DNA of 64,000 nucleotides from Rotaria sp. Silwood1 (GCA_905250075.1 CAJNOP010000021.1:1-64000), one strand, 5' to 3'; numbered from the stretch's first letter, positions 12,770-25,860 are shown. Made by a program: numbers and translations. The notes: generated by a model not told the origin, from the letters alone.

Positions 12770-12990
12770 GCTAGATTACGCCATGCAATATTTTGAAAAG
12801 CAATGGAAAAATCATCAACTCATTGTAAACAAACTATATCTAAATATTGTTCAGTTATAGATTCAATAAATGCTGAAATATCTGTACAATAAGGTACAAG
12901 ACATGGAGCAACGTTACCAATAGATTTATCAATATAAATTAATATACGATTGAGCCTGTTTTCGATGTCGATAACAATGTGCGTTGTTCC
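12770..12990 (-). pseudogene. Coding fossil of an unrecognised family
   Basis: The minus strand reads a coding-like stretch through THIVIDIENRLNRILIYIDK, SIGNVAPCLVPYCTD and ISAFIESITEQYLDIVCLQ, then an in-frame TGA (written as *), then VDDFSIAFQNIAWRNL. The residue mix is far more protein-like than other frames nearby. No start or splice signals were found. I do not recognise the family. Confidence 0.35.
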
Positions 12991-13367
12991 TTTTTTCGAT
13001 ATTTACTTTAACATCTATCGTTATGGTAGGCTTCAGATCATTTAAATCTTTTACTGTAACTTTATAAATATTTAATTTGATATATTCTTACGAAAAAAAA
13101 AAGAAAAATACTCAATTATAAAATGAAAATGAGTTGTAAAAAAAGTATAACACATTTATTGCTACGGTTATTAAAATACTCGAAGAATCATGAATGCTTT
13201 GCTGTGAAGAAATGCATGAGTGATTCAATCATTTTACAATATGTCAAGCAAATAATTAAAACACAATAATTAAAGATCGATGTAGTCTAGAGTCTATAGT
13301 AATTATAGAAAAATCAAATAAATGTCGAATAAAAGGAAACAGTACATATTTTGAAACACGATCTAGA

Positions 13368-13420
13368 AGGAGATTGTTGAAATATAGAGATAGAAATTTG
13401 AGTCCCTCGGCTCTCCAAGG
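13368..13420. repeat. Dispersed repeat family A, block 1 copy
   Basis: The sequence AGATTGTTGAAATATAGAGA with the following AAATTTGAGTC resembles block 1 of the 5278-5545 copy. It diverges after about 50 bp. Confidence 0.45.
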
Positions 13421-14689
13421 TTTCTCGAGAACGGCTTCACGAAAACTAATGAAACTTGATCGGTATATAGATCTCGATAAGTTGAACGGAAGTTGTCATC
13501 GACTCAAAGTTCTTTCAGGAAAATACGAACTTCACAAAGGCTAAGAATGATCAGCAGTTTTTCCCGCAAAACTTTATACTTCATTTTTTCGAGCTGAAAT
13601 TTTTTTATGAGAACTTGGATCAAATAAAGGTGTGTGTTTGTTTTATTTTCAAAAATATCGTACCTAGAGCTCACGAGAAGCAAAATACTGAAAATACCAT
13701 CAAAACATGTGTTCTTTTGAATAGTACTAATTTTTTAAAGACTGTCGAATGTCATAGGAGCAACATTTACAGAAGAAAAGCTTAAATTCAATCAGTCGTA
13801 CCGCATAAAAGAAAATGGGAGAAAACTTTGTTTTTTTTTGTTCAAAACTTGGTTTTCAGAAAAATACAAAGCAAAGTAAACTTATGTTTTTTTCTTCGCA
13901 TGAACCATTTTCGCTCATTTTCAATTATTACAGATTATATTTCATAGCGCCTCAAATATGCATATCAAGAGCTACTTCTAAGAAATATTCATAAAATTAT
14001 ATAGCATTTCTCAGGTATGAAAACAAGATCTTTAATTGAAGGAGTTGATGAACACAGGTCATGATTTTTCTTCTTTCTTTTATATATGGATTATTTCATG
14101 CTCCAAAGTTCGATTGTTGATTTTATCAGTATCTTTCAGATAGTGTAAAATACTTCTGTCTAACTACAACGAGAAAACAAATTAAACAAGAACGGCTCTC
14201 AATAATGGCGACCATCAACAACAATAGCAATATAATTCTTTCTTAGTATTTACGTTTAGTATCTTCAAGTCTTTCTTTAAAATCTAATCAACTACTTCCG
14301 GCATATGTGCATTCATTACTAAAATGCTAATCTGTCAAACGAGGTTGCCACCTAAAAAAGATAGGCCTTTTTCAAGATAGGAATCCTTGAAACTAAGCTG
14401 TCTAAGTATTTACGCAGTTGGACACAGTTCTAATTTTTAAAGCACTTAATACAAAACGCTTCAATAAATCTATAGAAATGATAACCTCAAAGTCTGAAAA
14501 AAAGAACTTTTCGAGTAAGTAAACAAATGTCTCATTAAGTTACCAACGCCAGCCGTGATAAACACATCAGCAACGACTACACATTCGCTGGAAAATATTG
14601 TGTTTAATATCGTTTATCAAGGACCTACATTGATAGTAGATAGGAATTTATCAACGGAAATATATATTGACCAATTCCCTCTTTTACAA

Positions 14690-14760
14690 TATCAATAGCT
14701 CCGTCATGTTTTACATTTCAATTTCATAGAGATAGCGCTAACAGCTTTTGTTATTGGCAT
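14690..14760. repeat. Dispersed repeat family A, block 3 copy
   Basis: GTTTTACATTTCAATTTCAT followed by GCTAACAGCTTTT matches the block-3 portion also found at about 26770-26825 and, more loosely, at about 5505-5545. Confidence 0.45.
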
Positions 14761-15236
14761 TTTAAAAAAAGCCTAATTATAACCAAAAGTGTTATCTTTT
14801 CTGCATTGTTGATGATCTTTATCTTTATTGATAAATACTTATTTGTCTTTTATTTCATATAAGAAAAGCAAAATATTTGGTTAAGCTTCATCAATAGCGG
14901 AATTATCTGTATTTATTAAATGATCATAAATTTTAAGATACCCTATATACATAAATAAAATTAAAATTTTGCCGAGGTAAATGTCACCTAATACTCACAT
15001 GTATTTACAGACAAAAACAAAGGAAAAAAATTCATTAGTAAAAAGATAATAACACAAATGGGCACAAAATTGAAGAATACAATATAGATAAAGAAAAAAA
15101 AATTGTTTTGTTTGTTTTTGTTATTTGATATTAACACGGGCATGCAATATTATACAATACAAACAGTACAGAATGATGAAAAGAATTAAAAAAAAAAGAA
15201 AACAAACAGAGAAATTTGTAGCACACCTTTGGATAG

Positions 15237-18200
15237 TTATACATCGAGAACACTATCTTGACTCTGACGCTTATATCCAAGACTTTCTTCATATCTTTTT
15301 TCTTGAATTTCTTCGAGTCGTGATCGAAATTCAACAATAACTCGGAACTAAAACAATAACAGAGAACAATTTATAAAAACAAAAAGAATAATAATCAAAA
15401 AACAAACCTCTGAATTAAGACGATCAACACTTTTTCGAAGCATATATCTAGCAAATGCTGGTGGTGGTTCAGTAACAACTGTTGCATTAGTTAATTGACC
15501 AATTGTAGAATATTTTGTAAATACTTCACCAGGAACCACTCGATCATGTTTACGAATCTTTTTCGCTGGTCGTTTCTTTTTAGGTTTACCATCTTCTTCT
15601 TCTCCTTCTTCTTCTTCTTCTTCTTCTTCTTCTTCTTCTTCTCCCTTTTCTTTTCCTTCGTCATGTGTTCTCTTTTTTTTCTTATAACAACACGGACAAC
15701 AAATACGATATACAGCTGAAAAACATTTACTAAAGGGTTTAACTGGGATGAATAAAAGAATCTAAATAATTAAAACTCATTTGTAAGAATAAATTTAGAA
15801 ATAATCAAATTACAAACCTGTTGCCATATGAGTGATACAACACCGAAAAGTAAACTCCATGCCCATTGTTTAATATCTAATCGTGCACAACTAAAAACTT
15901 TATTACCAAATGTAACAATTAAAATCTAAAAAACAGTTAATTTACGAATATAAATTTTTCTATTTTATCTCTTTTCTTACTTGTGCAACAAAACAAAATA
16001 ACCAAATACCATAAAAAAATGGATTTGTAAATATTCCTTTAAATACATTTCTTTCACCATGTAATTTTCTAGCATTAATTTCATTAAATAAAGTCATCAA
16101 TACAAATGCATTAAATACCATTGTAAATTGTTCACTTAAATCTTTTCTGGCACGTGGATCCTTTTGAATATCGTCAACAGTTGATTTAACATTCAAAAAA
16201 TATGGTCCGGCATAAAGTATGACAAACATAACAACAAGTTGATAAAAAGATTGACCAAGAATATTACGTAACATTAATGGTGATATGATTGATTTTGTAC
16301 GACCGTAAGGTTTTCGCTTTAATAATTCTTCTGTTGGTGGTTCTGTAGCTAATGCTAATGATGCTAACGTATCCATAACAAGATTAACCCAAAGCATTTG
16401 AACAGCTCGTAACGGAACACTCTAGAAAAAGAAAAAAGAATATTTTTCTAAATAAGAAAAATTGTTAACACAAAAAAATATGAAACACGATTGATCTGTG
16501 TCTATTTTAAATGAAAGAATTCCCCAAAATCTGGTTGAGTCCAGAATCTGCAATGTACTGATGTGTCTATGATGAAAGTTATTATGCCGTATATGTTACA
16601 GTACTCTTGGAAAGAGGGACAAAGACAAGTATCTAATTTCAATCTTCTTTCATAATAATTTCATAGAAGACTCTAGTTCTATGGCTACGTCTGCTATAGC
16701 CTGCAATAGACGAGGATGTTGTTAAAGTATTTATTACGCTCTATATGAAATCCTGATTTTTTACCTCTATGCCTCAGTACTAGAAGTGTGCGGGACCAAT
16801 TTTTTCGTTCTCGTTGCGATAGCTATTTTTTCACCGACTCCGGTCATAATCCCAGTTCTGGAGGTTCAAGTTTTCTTGGTCTTAATTTCGGTCTAGGGAA
16901 AACAATATCAAAACTCTTCAATGTTCGTTTTCTGATTTATTTGGTCGACGACTAACATCTTTCCAATCATCTTTCTATGTTTGTTTTCTGATTGATATGA
17001 CATATAAGATAATTCACTTAGAATTATAGTATATTTAACTATAATCTTTAGTTTCAGTTAGAACAAATTATTTTTCATAGTCTTGATGTCACACATTTAT
17101 ATTGAAGTCTTTGTTTTTAGATCGTGTTTCATCAAAGTAATGAAAAAATAGATCATACACTAATAGCTGCAGCTGAAATAACTGATATAGCACCAGCTGA
17201 TAGATTAGCAGTAAGTTGAAATTGAAGAAACTTTGCGATACAATCATAAACATTTCGTCCCCACATCATTGCTTTGACAATCGATGAAAAATTATCATCA
17301 GTTAAAATAATATCCGATGCTTGTTTAGCAACATCTGTTCCTTGAATACCCTAAAATATGAATAAACAAATTATAGTTAATTTATATTCAATAAAACATT
17401 TTGATCTGTTAATATATTAAAATTAGATAAGATAACTTTTATTTTTCCATTTCAAAATTATACTCCGGACTAACATAGAATATGTATGAAGATTTCGTTT
17501 GATACTCAAAAATTTATTTCTCAAATCGTATTTTTACTGTTCTTCATAAATGTATATAGGTCGTTTTTGTTAGGAATATTAAATTTTAGACACTTGTGGG
17601 CCCTGATTATTCCGATGATGAATGACTGTATTTACAAATACTCTGATGATTGAAGGTAAAACTTGAAACTATTTTCTTATTATGTACTGATTCAATACAT
17701 ATCTATATACAATTGGACTGTAGAATCTACGATAAAAATTTTCTCTTTGAAAAATTTTACAAAAAATTCATAGAAATCTAAAAGTAATCAATTCATTTGT
17801 TTTTATTTACCATAGCAAATCCAACATCAGCACGTTTTAATGCTGGTCCATCATTTGTTCCATCACCAGTGACAGCAACAACTTCTCGATGTTGTGTTAC
17901 TTGACTTTCTACAATACCATTAACTAAATTATATTTATCTTGTGGTGATGAACGTGCTAAAACACGTAATTTTGGCCAAACTTCATCAAGTTTTTGTTGT
18001 GAAACCTAAACAAAATACAAATTTGAAAATAAATATTTAAAAACAAAAAAGAAAAAGAAAAAGAATAATTTGAAATTTTTTTGATTTTTCTTACCCTTCC
18101 TGATGAATCACGAATACGTTTATTGAATTCTTTTCCTTCAAGTACAAGAAAATCATCATTTGGTTTAATAATACCACATTTTGTTGCAATTGACCGAGCC

Positions 18201-21200
18201 GTCATTACATTATCACCTGTTACCATACGAACAACAACACCAGCTTTTTGACATTTTTCAATAGCCTCTGGTACCTAATTAAAATATGTATAGATTAAAT
18301 CCAATAAAAAAAAACAAAGTTATTTTCAAATCAACGTACTTCTTTACGAACAGGATCTTCAATTCCAACAATAGCTATACATATTAAATCATTAGTAATT
18401 TTATCTTCATCATCCCAATTTTGTGTTTCTTTGCCAAGATCTTTATATGTAATACAAATTGTTCTTAAACCATCATTAGCCATTTTTTCAATAATATCAT
18501 GTGCTATTTTATTTTTTTCATCATCATTTAAATCCTTTGGTTGATTATCTTCACCAATAATTGATTTACATCTTTAATGAAAAATATTAAAAGTAAAGTA
18601 ATCTATTCGAAAATTCTTACTTAGTTAAAACCATTTCTGATGCACCTTTTGTATATAATCGATAACCTTCATCACGTTGAATAATTGTACTCATCATTTT
18701 TCGTGCAGAATTAAATGTATATACTTTAACTAATTTATCTTCAGGAAATTTTTCACGAATTTTATCGTAGGATCCACCCCATTTTTGTACTAAATCAAGT
18801 AAAGCACATTCAGTTTTATTACCAACTTGTTTTGGTAAACCACCATCATCTTTTTTTGAATCCTAAATATAAAATTTGAGCAATAATTTCGAAATAATTG
18901 ATCCTAACCTCTATTTTTGATGTATAATTTGTATTAACAGTTATAGATTCGAAAAGAAGATCTAATAAATCTTGATTATTAATTTCTTCAGGTTTCGGTA
19001 TTTTTTCATGGTGTTTTCCTAAAAGAAAGAATATCTATATATAAATATACATGGATAATAATGAATTAAAAATAATTTAGAGAACGGAAGTTGACGACTG
19101 TGCAATGGACCAAGATCATAATACTGACCTACCAGTTATATAACAATGTACAACTGTCATTCGATTTGTTGTTAATGTTCCTGTTTTATCTGAACATATT
19201 GTTGATGCATTACCCATTGTTTCACAAGCATCTAAATGTCGAACAAGATTGTTATCTGTCATCATTTTCTATTTAAATGAAATACAATATTAATCAAATT
19301 TAATCATCATATTTTTACTACTAACTCGAACAGCATAGGCAAGAGCGAGTGTAACAGCTAATGGTAGACCTATATACACGCAAGACGAAAAAATATATAA
19401 TTATATCATAAGTATTAAGTAAATGAATTAAACCTTCTGGTACTGAAACAACAACAACGGTAATAGCTTGAATAAGAAATGAAATAAAATAACTAACATC
19501 AGCTGCTTTGGCTTTTTGTTTTTTAAAAACATAGTTTGATAGACAGAAACGAAGAATTAAACATACTAATGTTAAAAAGGCAGCTCCCATACCAATATAA
19601 CCAATATTAAGAGCTAATCTTGTTAATTTTGCTTGTAGAACAGCTAAAATAGTTTTTTTTTAATATCAAATTATTTGTTTTTTGTTTTTTTTTACTTACA
19701 TCTATGTTTACTAGCTTTTGATTCACCTTCTCCATCATCATCATCATTTTCAGCAGCTGCTGCTAATCCAGCTAATCCAGCGGGTTTCTCGTCAGCATCT
19801 TTTTTCGCATTTTGAGTATTTTCTTGTTTCTCTTCGGATTTATTTTTATCATCATTAGAAGCATCTTGTTTCACCGATGATTCTGTTGTTTGCTGGTTAT
19901 TACCTTGTTTTTGTTCATTTCCATCCGATTGTTTCTCTTGTTCTTCACCATTGCCATTATTTGAAGTAGATTTTTTCTTTTGTTTATCATCACTATTTGA
20001 TTTCTTTTCTTGTTCATTATTATTATCATTGGTTTCTTTTTTCGTTGATTTCTTTTCTTGTTCATTATTATTGTNNNNNNNNNNTTTTCTTGTTCATTAT
20101 TATTATCATTAGTTTCTTTTTTTGTTGGTTTGATCTCTTGTTCATTATTATTTGTTTGTTTTAATGCTGGTAATTTATGAACACGTGGATGTCTTGTTGT
20201 TGATTGATTTTTTTCATTTTCTACATGGACAGTTTCAGTATTATGTTCATTTTCATTTGGTTTCGATTTATCAGGAGATACTTTTGTCGATGATAATGGT
20301 TTTGATTTTGAAGATTTTTTATTTTCATTGTTTTTCTTTTTCTTTTTATCTTTTTTCTTCTTTCCCGAATCATCGGCTGTTGCACCAAGTAAACTCATAA
20401 TTCTACCGACTTGTGAATTAAGACCAACACCAACAACAACCATTCGACCACTACCTTCCATAACATGTGTACCTGATATTAATCCAACATCTTCTTTCTC
20501 ATTTTTCTTTACTAAATCCGTTTCTCCTATAATAAATATATGTTAATTTTTAAAATAAATTTTTGTTAGCGTAATCTTTGTGAAATTCAAATACGAAACA
20601 TAATGTTGCTAATGAGAAGGGGATTGTTTTATTCTATCTATTTTATAAAATCTTTTTTTTTCTTAAGCTTTGAGAAATCCAATTGAGAAGTAGTTCATAG
20701 ATTATAAAGAGACATTATCGATATCCGATCTATCATGGTCAAATGAGGCGGCTTAGGGAGTATTTTTCTATAAAGTAGGTGAATATGTGTTCTTATGATT
20801 TAGGAAGATCTTATTTTGTACTGAATATAGCAACAAAAAGACTTTTATCCCATATGTATATGAAAAACATGTTTCAAACGAAGATTAACAAATTATGCAT
20901 TATTCGATACTGATTCCAAATATAAAGTTAGTCTTCAATAAAAGTGTTTCTATGTAAAAAAAAAAAGAATTTTATTGTGACTACCCATGGCTCAGGTATA
21001 CAACGCTCATGGCGATTTGAGCTAATGCGGCATCCGTGTGGAACATTCAATAGAAATGTCGCTGCATTTGAGGTTGTAGAAAATTGTGGAAGCTCATACT
21101 ACTAAATATGTTTCCACAAAAGTACTTAACATTAAAACATTTTCACATTATATATAATTTCCGCAGAGATGTGTTCTCCTTGTTTGTTAATCCAAAGTTT

Positions 21201-23055
21201 TAAAAGTTTCTAATCCTTACTAGCAGTGCTTTTCGACAAATTTTTATCTGTACTTTTCGACTAATACTAACAAAAGAAACTAAGACTTTTATGTCATTAA
21301 GTAATCCATAGGTCAGAAAATATGTAGCCTTATTTCAATCATTAGAAGGTACACTTTCAATATTTAATCTAATGTTCGCTCGAATGGCTGCAGTGGAGGG
21401 AGAGTCCAAATTTTTATCTCGATACTTCAACACTCCTTTTAAATCATATTTCGCAAAATTAAAAATAAGTCTATGCACCTGTTATAGATGATTCATCAAT
21501 TTTAAGGTCACTTGCTTGAGCAACTAAACCATCAGCTGGTAAAAGATCACCTAAAAAGGAAGATTTTTATATAAAAATAAATTATTTTGTTAATCTATTA
21601 TTTTTACCATATTTAATAAAACAAAGATCACCAACAACAAGTTCTGAAACAGGTATTTGTTGTATACGATTATCTCGTATAACAGATGTTTGTTGATCTT
21701 TTTCAATTTTATCTTGTAATCCACGAAATTGACGTTCTTTTCGCCAATCATTAAATGCAGTTACTAGCACAACGACAAGAACAGCAACAAGAATAGCTAC
21801 ACCTTCAATCCATTCAATATTAGCTAAAATAAAATAATTTATTTAGATTTATTAAATACTTTTGTCAAGTGATTTTTGTCATATCAGTTATAGATAAAAA
21901 TAAACTCAATTAAGTCATTATGTTCTGTTAGTTTCAATATTAAATTAATGATTTAGTACTTTTGTATATGATAAATGAATATTTTCTTAGCTAAATAAAT
22001 ATCTGTTTTTATTTTTTTCTATTAATAATTTTACCAAAATCAACAAAAGTAAAGAGAAACAGAAGTCATGTTTTTATTATTGAGTACTAATTCTTTAATA
22101 GATTTTTTTTTCTCAATGTATGCAAATATATAATCCTTTTCGAACATAGGTTTTTATCTTCGTATAAAACTTAGTCAATATTGAAAATATCGCTTCATTA
22201 TAATCGTTGACGTAAATAAGATCTTTTCTCTGTTCTTTTTTTAGTCGATGACATCTGTTTTATTATCATTTGTTTTGTTGTATTTTTCAGTGCAAACATT
22301 TATTTGCATGAGTATGACAAAATGACGTTTGTACATGATTCATTTTTGTTAATGTACTGTAAAAACTGGTAATTATGAAACTCTACTAAGTATTTCGATA
22401 TCAACCTCTGTAGAAAATTTTCAATGGAAGTATAGTTTAAAAGGTACATTGTATAAATGATGACGAAAGGAAAGAAAAAAAATAAAGTTAAAAAGGTGTA
22501 CAAATAAACAGTTATTAATAGCATCATTTTCTATGATTACTACAAGTGTCTATTGATAGCTAAAAGTATCAATCAACATTCTCTTCTTCTCTTATGTGTA
22601 TAGGTACAGGTCAAAAGATATAATGTTATGCTATGCTCACGTTCATCTTCTTTTCCTTCGCCTCCTTCGTGAGGCGGTTTGTAAAATGATAGACCGATTG
22701 AAACAACAGCACATATTAATAATATAACTAATAACATATCATGAAATGCATCCCAACATAATCTTAAAAATGTTTTCATTGGTTTCGGTGGTATCTCATT
22801 TTTTCCATAAGCTATACGACGTTGTTCAAGATCTTGTTGATTATTTGAATCAAGACCTTTAGTACCATCAACTTTTAATTTTTCTAATATTCCTTTAACA
22901 CCGTTATATTCAGATGAATTAAGTTTTTCCATTAACTCTTTTCCTCGTACATCCATAAGTCCTTTAAGTTGATCTAGTGTTATACCAAACATTGACGAAT
23001 CACCACCACCTACAACAGCTTTATCAGCTGTTGGTTTTTTTTTGAACAATGACAT
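15237..23055 (-). CDS. PMCA: Plasma-membrane Ca2+-transporting P-type ATPase (PMCA, type IIB)
   Basis: Calmodulin-regulated pump exporting Ca2+ across the plasma membrane. Exons: 23055-22641, 21823-21608, 21550-21479, 20526-19700, 19643-19434, 19369-19326, 19268-19133, 19018-18909, 18862-18621, 18571-18340, 18274-18095, 18005-17811, 17350-17159, 16421-15981, 15925-15818, 15761-15408, 15347-15237. The product is about 1,360 residues, longer than the usual ~1,200. Landmarks in order: M1/M2 ([40 protein letters not shown]), actuator DESSITG, M4 [14 protein letters not shown], phosphorylation loop [15 protein letters not shown] (about residue 627), [31 protein letters not shown], and M5-M10 including [20 protein letters not shown]. 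Excess length comes from a low-complexity insert in exon 4, which holds the 10-N gap, and a poly-Glu tract in exon 16. The tail keeps a degenerate calmodulin-binding segment and ends VLDV. An AG acceptor directly before the ATG suggests a further upstream coding exon. All phases match if the true gap length is 2 mod 3. Confidence 0.95.
15592..15642. repeat. (TCT)n repeat encoding poly-glutamate in the PMCA tail
   Basis: A trinucleotide run within PMCA exon 16 gives a stretch of about a dozen Glu residues between the lysine-rich stalk [15 protein letters not shown] and [12 protein letters not shown]. It is in frame and expandable. It places an acidic segment just before the calmodulin-binding region. 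Confidence 0.85.
20010..20140 (-). repeat. 48-bp coding tandem repeat interrupted by the assembly gap
   Basis: A 48-nt unit encoding 16 residues ([16 protein letters not shown]) recurs about three times in PMCA exon 4, in the loop between the actuator domain and M3. The 10 Ns (20075-20084) sit inside it. The sequence on both sides of the Ns is from the same unit, so the gap most likely reflects collapse or uncertainty of this repeat. Confidence 0.8.
20075..20084. other. Assembly gap (10 N)
   Basis: Ten undetermined bases lie within the PMCA coding repeat. Ten bases do not preserve the frame across exon 4. Aligning the flanks to the 48-bp unit predicts 26 missing bases (or 26 plus a multiple of 48), which does restore the frame. 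Confidence 0.9.
21393..21440. repeat. Dispersed repeat family A, block 1, inverted, in PMCA intron 3
   Basis: The reverse complement reads GTGTTGAAGTATCGAGATAA then AAATTTGGACTC, matching block 1 of the 5278-5545 copy. It lies in the ~950-nt intron between exons 3 and 4, which helps explain that intron's length. Confidence 0.55.
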
Positions 23056-24332
23056 CTAAATAATAAATAATTCGTTGATATGTATTAAACAACAAGAATG
23101 ATTGAATGAAGCGTAAGAAAAAGAGACGAACAATCAATGATGAATAAAATTTATTTTTTATCATCAATTTTCAACTGAACTGAATTCTTTCTGTTTCTAT
23201 TTTATTTATTTCATTCAAAGAAAAGAAGAAAGAACCTTCGAAAGAAAAGAAACAAAGATTACGTTTATTATTTACCTAGATTACGACTTTCTCGTCCTCA
23301 TTGCCCTTTTCTACTAAATTCATTGAGGGTATCACGTGTCCAAATTGTCATAAATCAACATCTTAAAGTTTCTTTTGCGTTTTTTTCAAGAATAAACGTA
23401 CTGTACTACATGCTGTATAGTTAGAAAATGCAAACAAAAATCCACATCACACATGAAAATATAAACGTTGTCTTGTCTTTGTTCTACTAATTATGTTTAC
23501 TGATGATACATATGAGTGTTACTGGTTAGCGACAGCAAACAAAGTTAGAATACTGCTATTTGAAACTAACTACAGGACAAATGAAAAATATCTGCTTCTT
23601 CTTAAACTGTAAAGTAGTAGCATAGAATGAGGATTTTTTTGTCTTTCTTTGTGTTCTACTCTTAGGTTAGTGATTGAGGGAGATGACGAGAATCGTGTGT
23701 AGAACTAAGACAAAAGAGTAGGAGAAATCTAATACACATGTTGAGTATACAGAGAACGAACGTTGGATATAATTATATTTTATTATTCAATAGTTGATAA
23801 ATTATTAGTTTTGTAAACAATATTCCACTCTTAATATTACAGTTCTTGACGTCCTTTCGTGTATATGTAATATTGATTTCTACCTGCGTCACATGAGAAA
23901 TGTCGAGAATTTAGAAGATATTTTTGTTGCTGAAGATGAGGCAATTGCATATAAAGATAGTCTGGGCTAACAGTATTGCTCTCATTTTTTTTCCCTTTCT
24001 TTCTCTCTGTTTGATCGTTTCTTATCTTTCTGATGCGCTCCTTGTTAGCGATGGTATTCCTACTTCTCTGATTAGATCTAAATACAGACATGAGTGTTAC
24101 AACATGGTGAATGTAATGTTTATTATTATCCTAATACCATTTACCATATAAACCTGTCAATCATCATGATTTTTTTGGTATTTATACCTCAGAACAAAAT
24201 CCAGATACAACACTAATTCTTATTCTAGATACTTTTTAATAAAACTGAAACAAAATGTTCATATTTTGATGACTTCTTGTTGTTTTTTGTTTTAGTTAAA
24301 AGTTTCGTTTTTTTCAGAAAAACAAAACCTAC

Positions 24333-24498
24333 CTTTTTCTTCGGTTCTTTAACTTCCGTTTTTTGTGATGAATCCAATAATGGCATTTCTACTTGTTTGG
24401 TGTCATCATCTTCCTGTAAACGTTTCGATGTTGATGAAGAATGCTTTTTCTTCGAAGTTTTATCTTCTCGAGCAGGTTTTTCTGTTGTCGTTTCCGCC
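24333..24498 (-). CDS. Likely upstream coding exon of the PMCA gene (N-terminal extension)
   Basis: An open 166-nt block runs from an AG acceptor (before 24498) to a GTAGGT donor (24332-24327). It encodes AETTTEKPAREDKTSKKKHS, SSTSKRLQEDDDTKQVEMPL and LDSSQKTEVKEPKKK, ending in phase 0. The PMCA ATG at 23055 is immediately preceded by an AG acceptor (TTATTTAG), so the two splice cleanly in phase across a ~1.28-kb intron. That would add a soluble lysine/acid-rich extension before MSLFKKKP. The block opens in phase 2, so at least one more exon with the true start must lie upstream; I could not find it. Alternatively this is an exon of an unrelated gene, or an alternative 5' exon used in some transcripts. 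Confidence 0.5.
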
Positions 24499-25860
24499 CT
24501 TTGAATAAAAAAAATTTTTTATTAAATATTCTTTTCTGTTAATCATTTCCCAAAATATAGTTAAAAATTCTTTTTAGTTATGCGTCAGTCATTAAGTAAG
24601 AGTGCCAATTTATTATGCCGCTACGTCAATACAATCTATTTACATTTCATTAAAAGTGTAAATTGAATTTACTCAGTATAGCAGTATATTTCTCAAGAGC
24701 TTAAAAACTCATATACATTGTATTAAAATGATGCGATGGACATTAAAAATAATGCGTTTCAAACTCATTAATTAAAATGAACATTTTCATCAATTTAATT
24801 CTATGATTTTGGTTTAAAAAAATTATTTTTATTGCATTCATCTAATTAAAATGTTCATTTTAATCAATAAGATTGGAATACGTCAATTTTGACGTCTGTT
24901 TCATCATCTCAAATGTCATTTTATTTTCGTATTTTTGATAGAAAACTCATGAAAACGATGAATTTTTTTTTTCATTTTTTAATCCTATCAATCTAGTTAT
25001 GTTTCGTTGACAATCATTCTTATATTATACTATTTCTTTTTATACATATACTATCACCGCTTGATCATTATCTTTTCGTATAAATAGATAATCTATGGAT
25101 AATAAGATAAAACAGATGCTTATGAAATTGTAGATAACACAAAACACTATCTTATCGAAAAACATAAGCAAGTACAGCTGCTATCCGTCACATTTAATAA
25201 TTTATATATTATTAGGTGAAAAAAAAACATTGATGAATTGTTTGGTATTAATTCAAACAAGAAAGAATATCAATGAAAGTATTCAAAAGTAAAAATAAAA
25301 AAATACTATTATAAATATATTTATCGAAAAATTTCTCTTTCTAAATATCTGTATGGACATGAATAATATTTATAAACGAATTCTTTCTGTATTTATTCAG
25401 GTAAATAAATATAAATCGATACTAATCATCAAGGTGAATTGTATATGTCAAACTCGCTAAATAATATGTAATATGTAACCCGATGAGTACAAAATGATTT
25501 CATCTATGTGTAAATTTTAAAGATCGTTTTTCTTTTATTTCAAAATGAGTTTTAATAGGATTTTTTATTCAATAAGAATATTTATCAAAAAGTGAGATGA
25601 TGATACGAAAATAACCTTTATTATATTAATAGAAACAAATAGAAGTTGTTTAATATTGAATCTAAGACTGTTGATGTAAATCGTTCAGAATTGTTTAATC
25701 TGATTATAGAATACTTGTTCGCTATACTGATCTATTATTTATATTAGTTTCATAAAAGAAATAACTATCTCACAAGAAAAAGTAATACTAATAAATTATA
25801 TATTAAATTAAAATATTGTTAATCGTATAATTGTTTGGAAAACGTTCTAAAAATAGTATT

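Larger units (their letters stand above)
9379..15236. other. Gene-poor region of 5.9 kb
   Basis: This holds the light-chain promoter side (9379 to about 9800), then AT-rich DNA with a MITE-like element (10825-11185), a coding fossil (about 12770-12990) and two copies of dispersed repeat A (13368-13420, 14690-14760). No intact gene is recognised. The frames at 10012, 11240 and 11749 lack splice context and similarity. Confidence 0.6.

Noticed and set aside
20152..20546. Plus-strand frames opposite PMCA exon 4
   Set aside because: Antisense shadows of the low-complexity PMCA insert.
23837..24091. Minus-strand 84-codon frame (MSVFRSNQRSRNTIANKERI...)
   Set aside because: It lies in the proposed PMCA intron, has no recognisable domain and a mixed basic composition. 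It could be a real small exon but nothing supports it.
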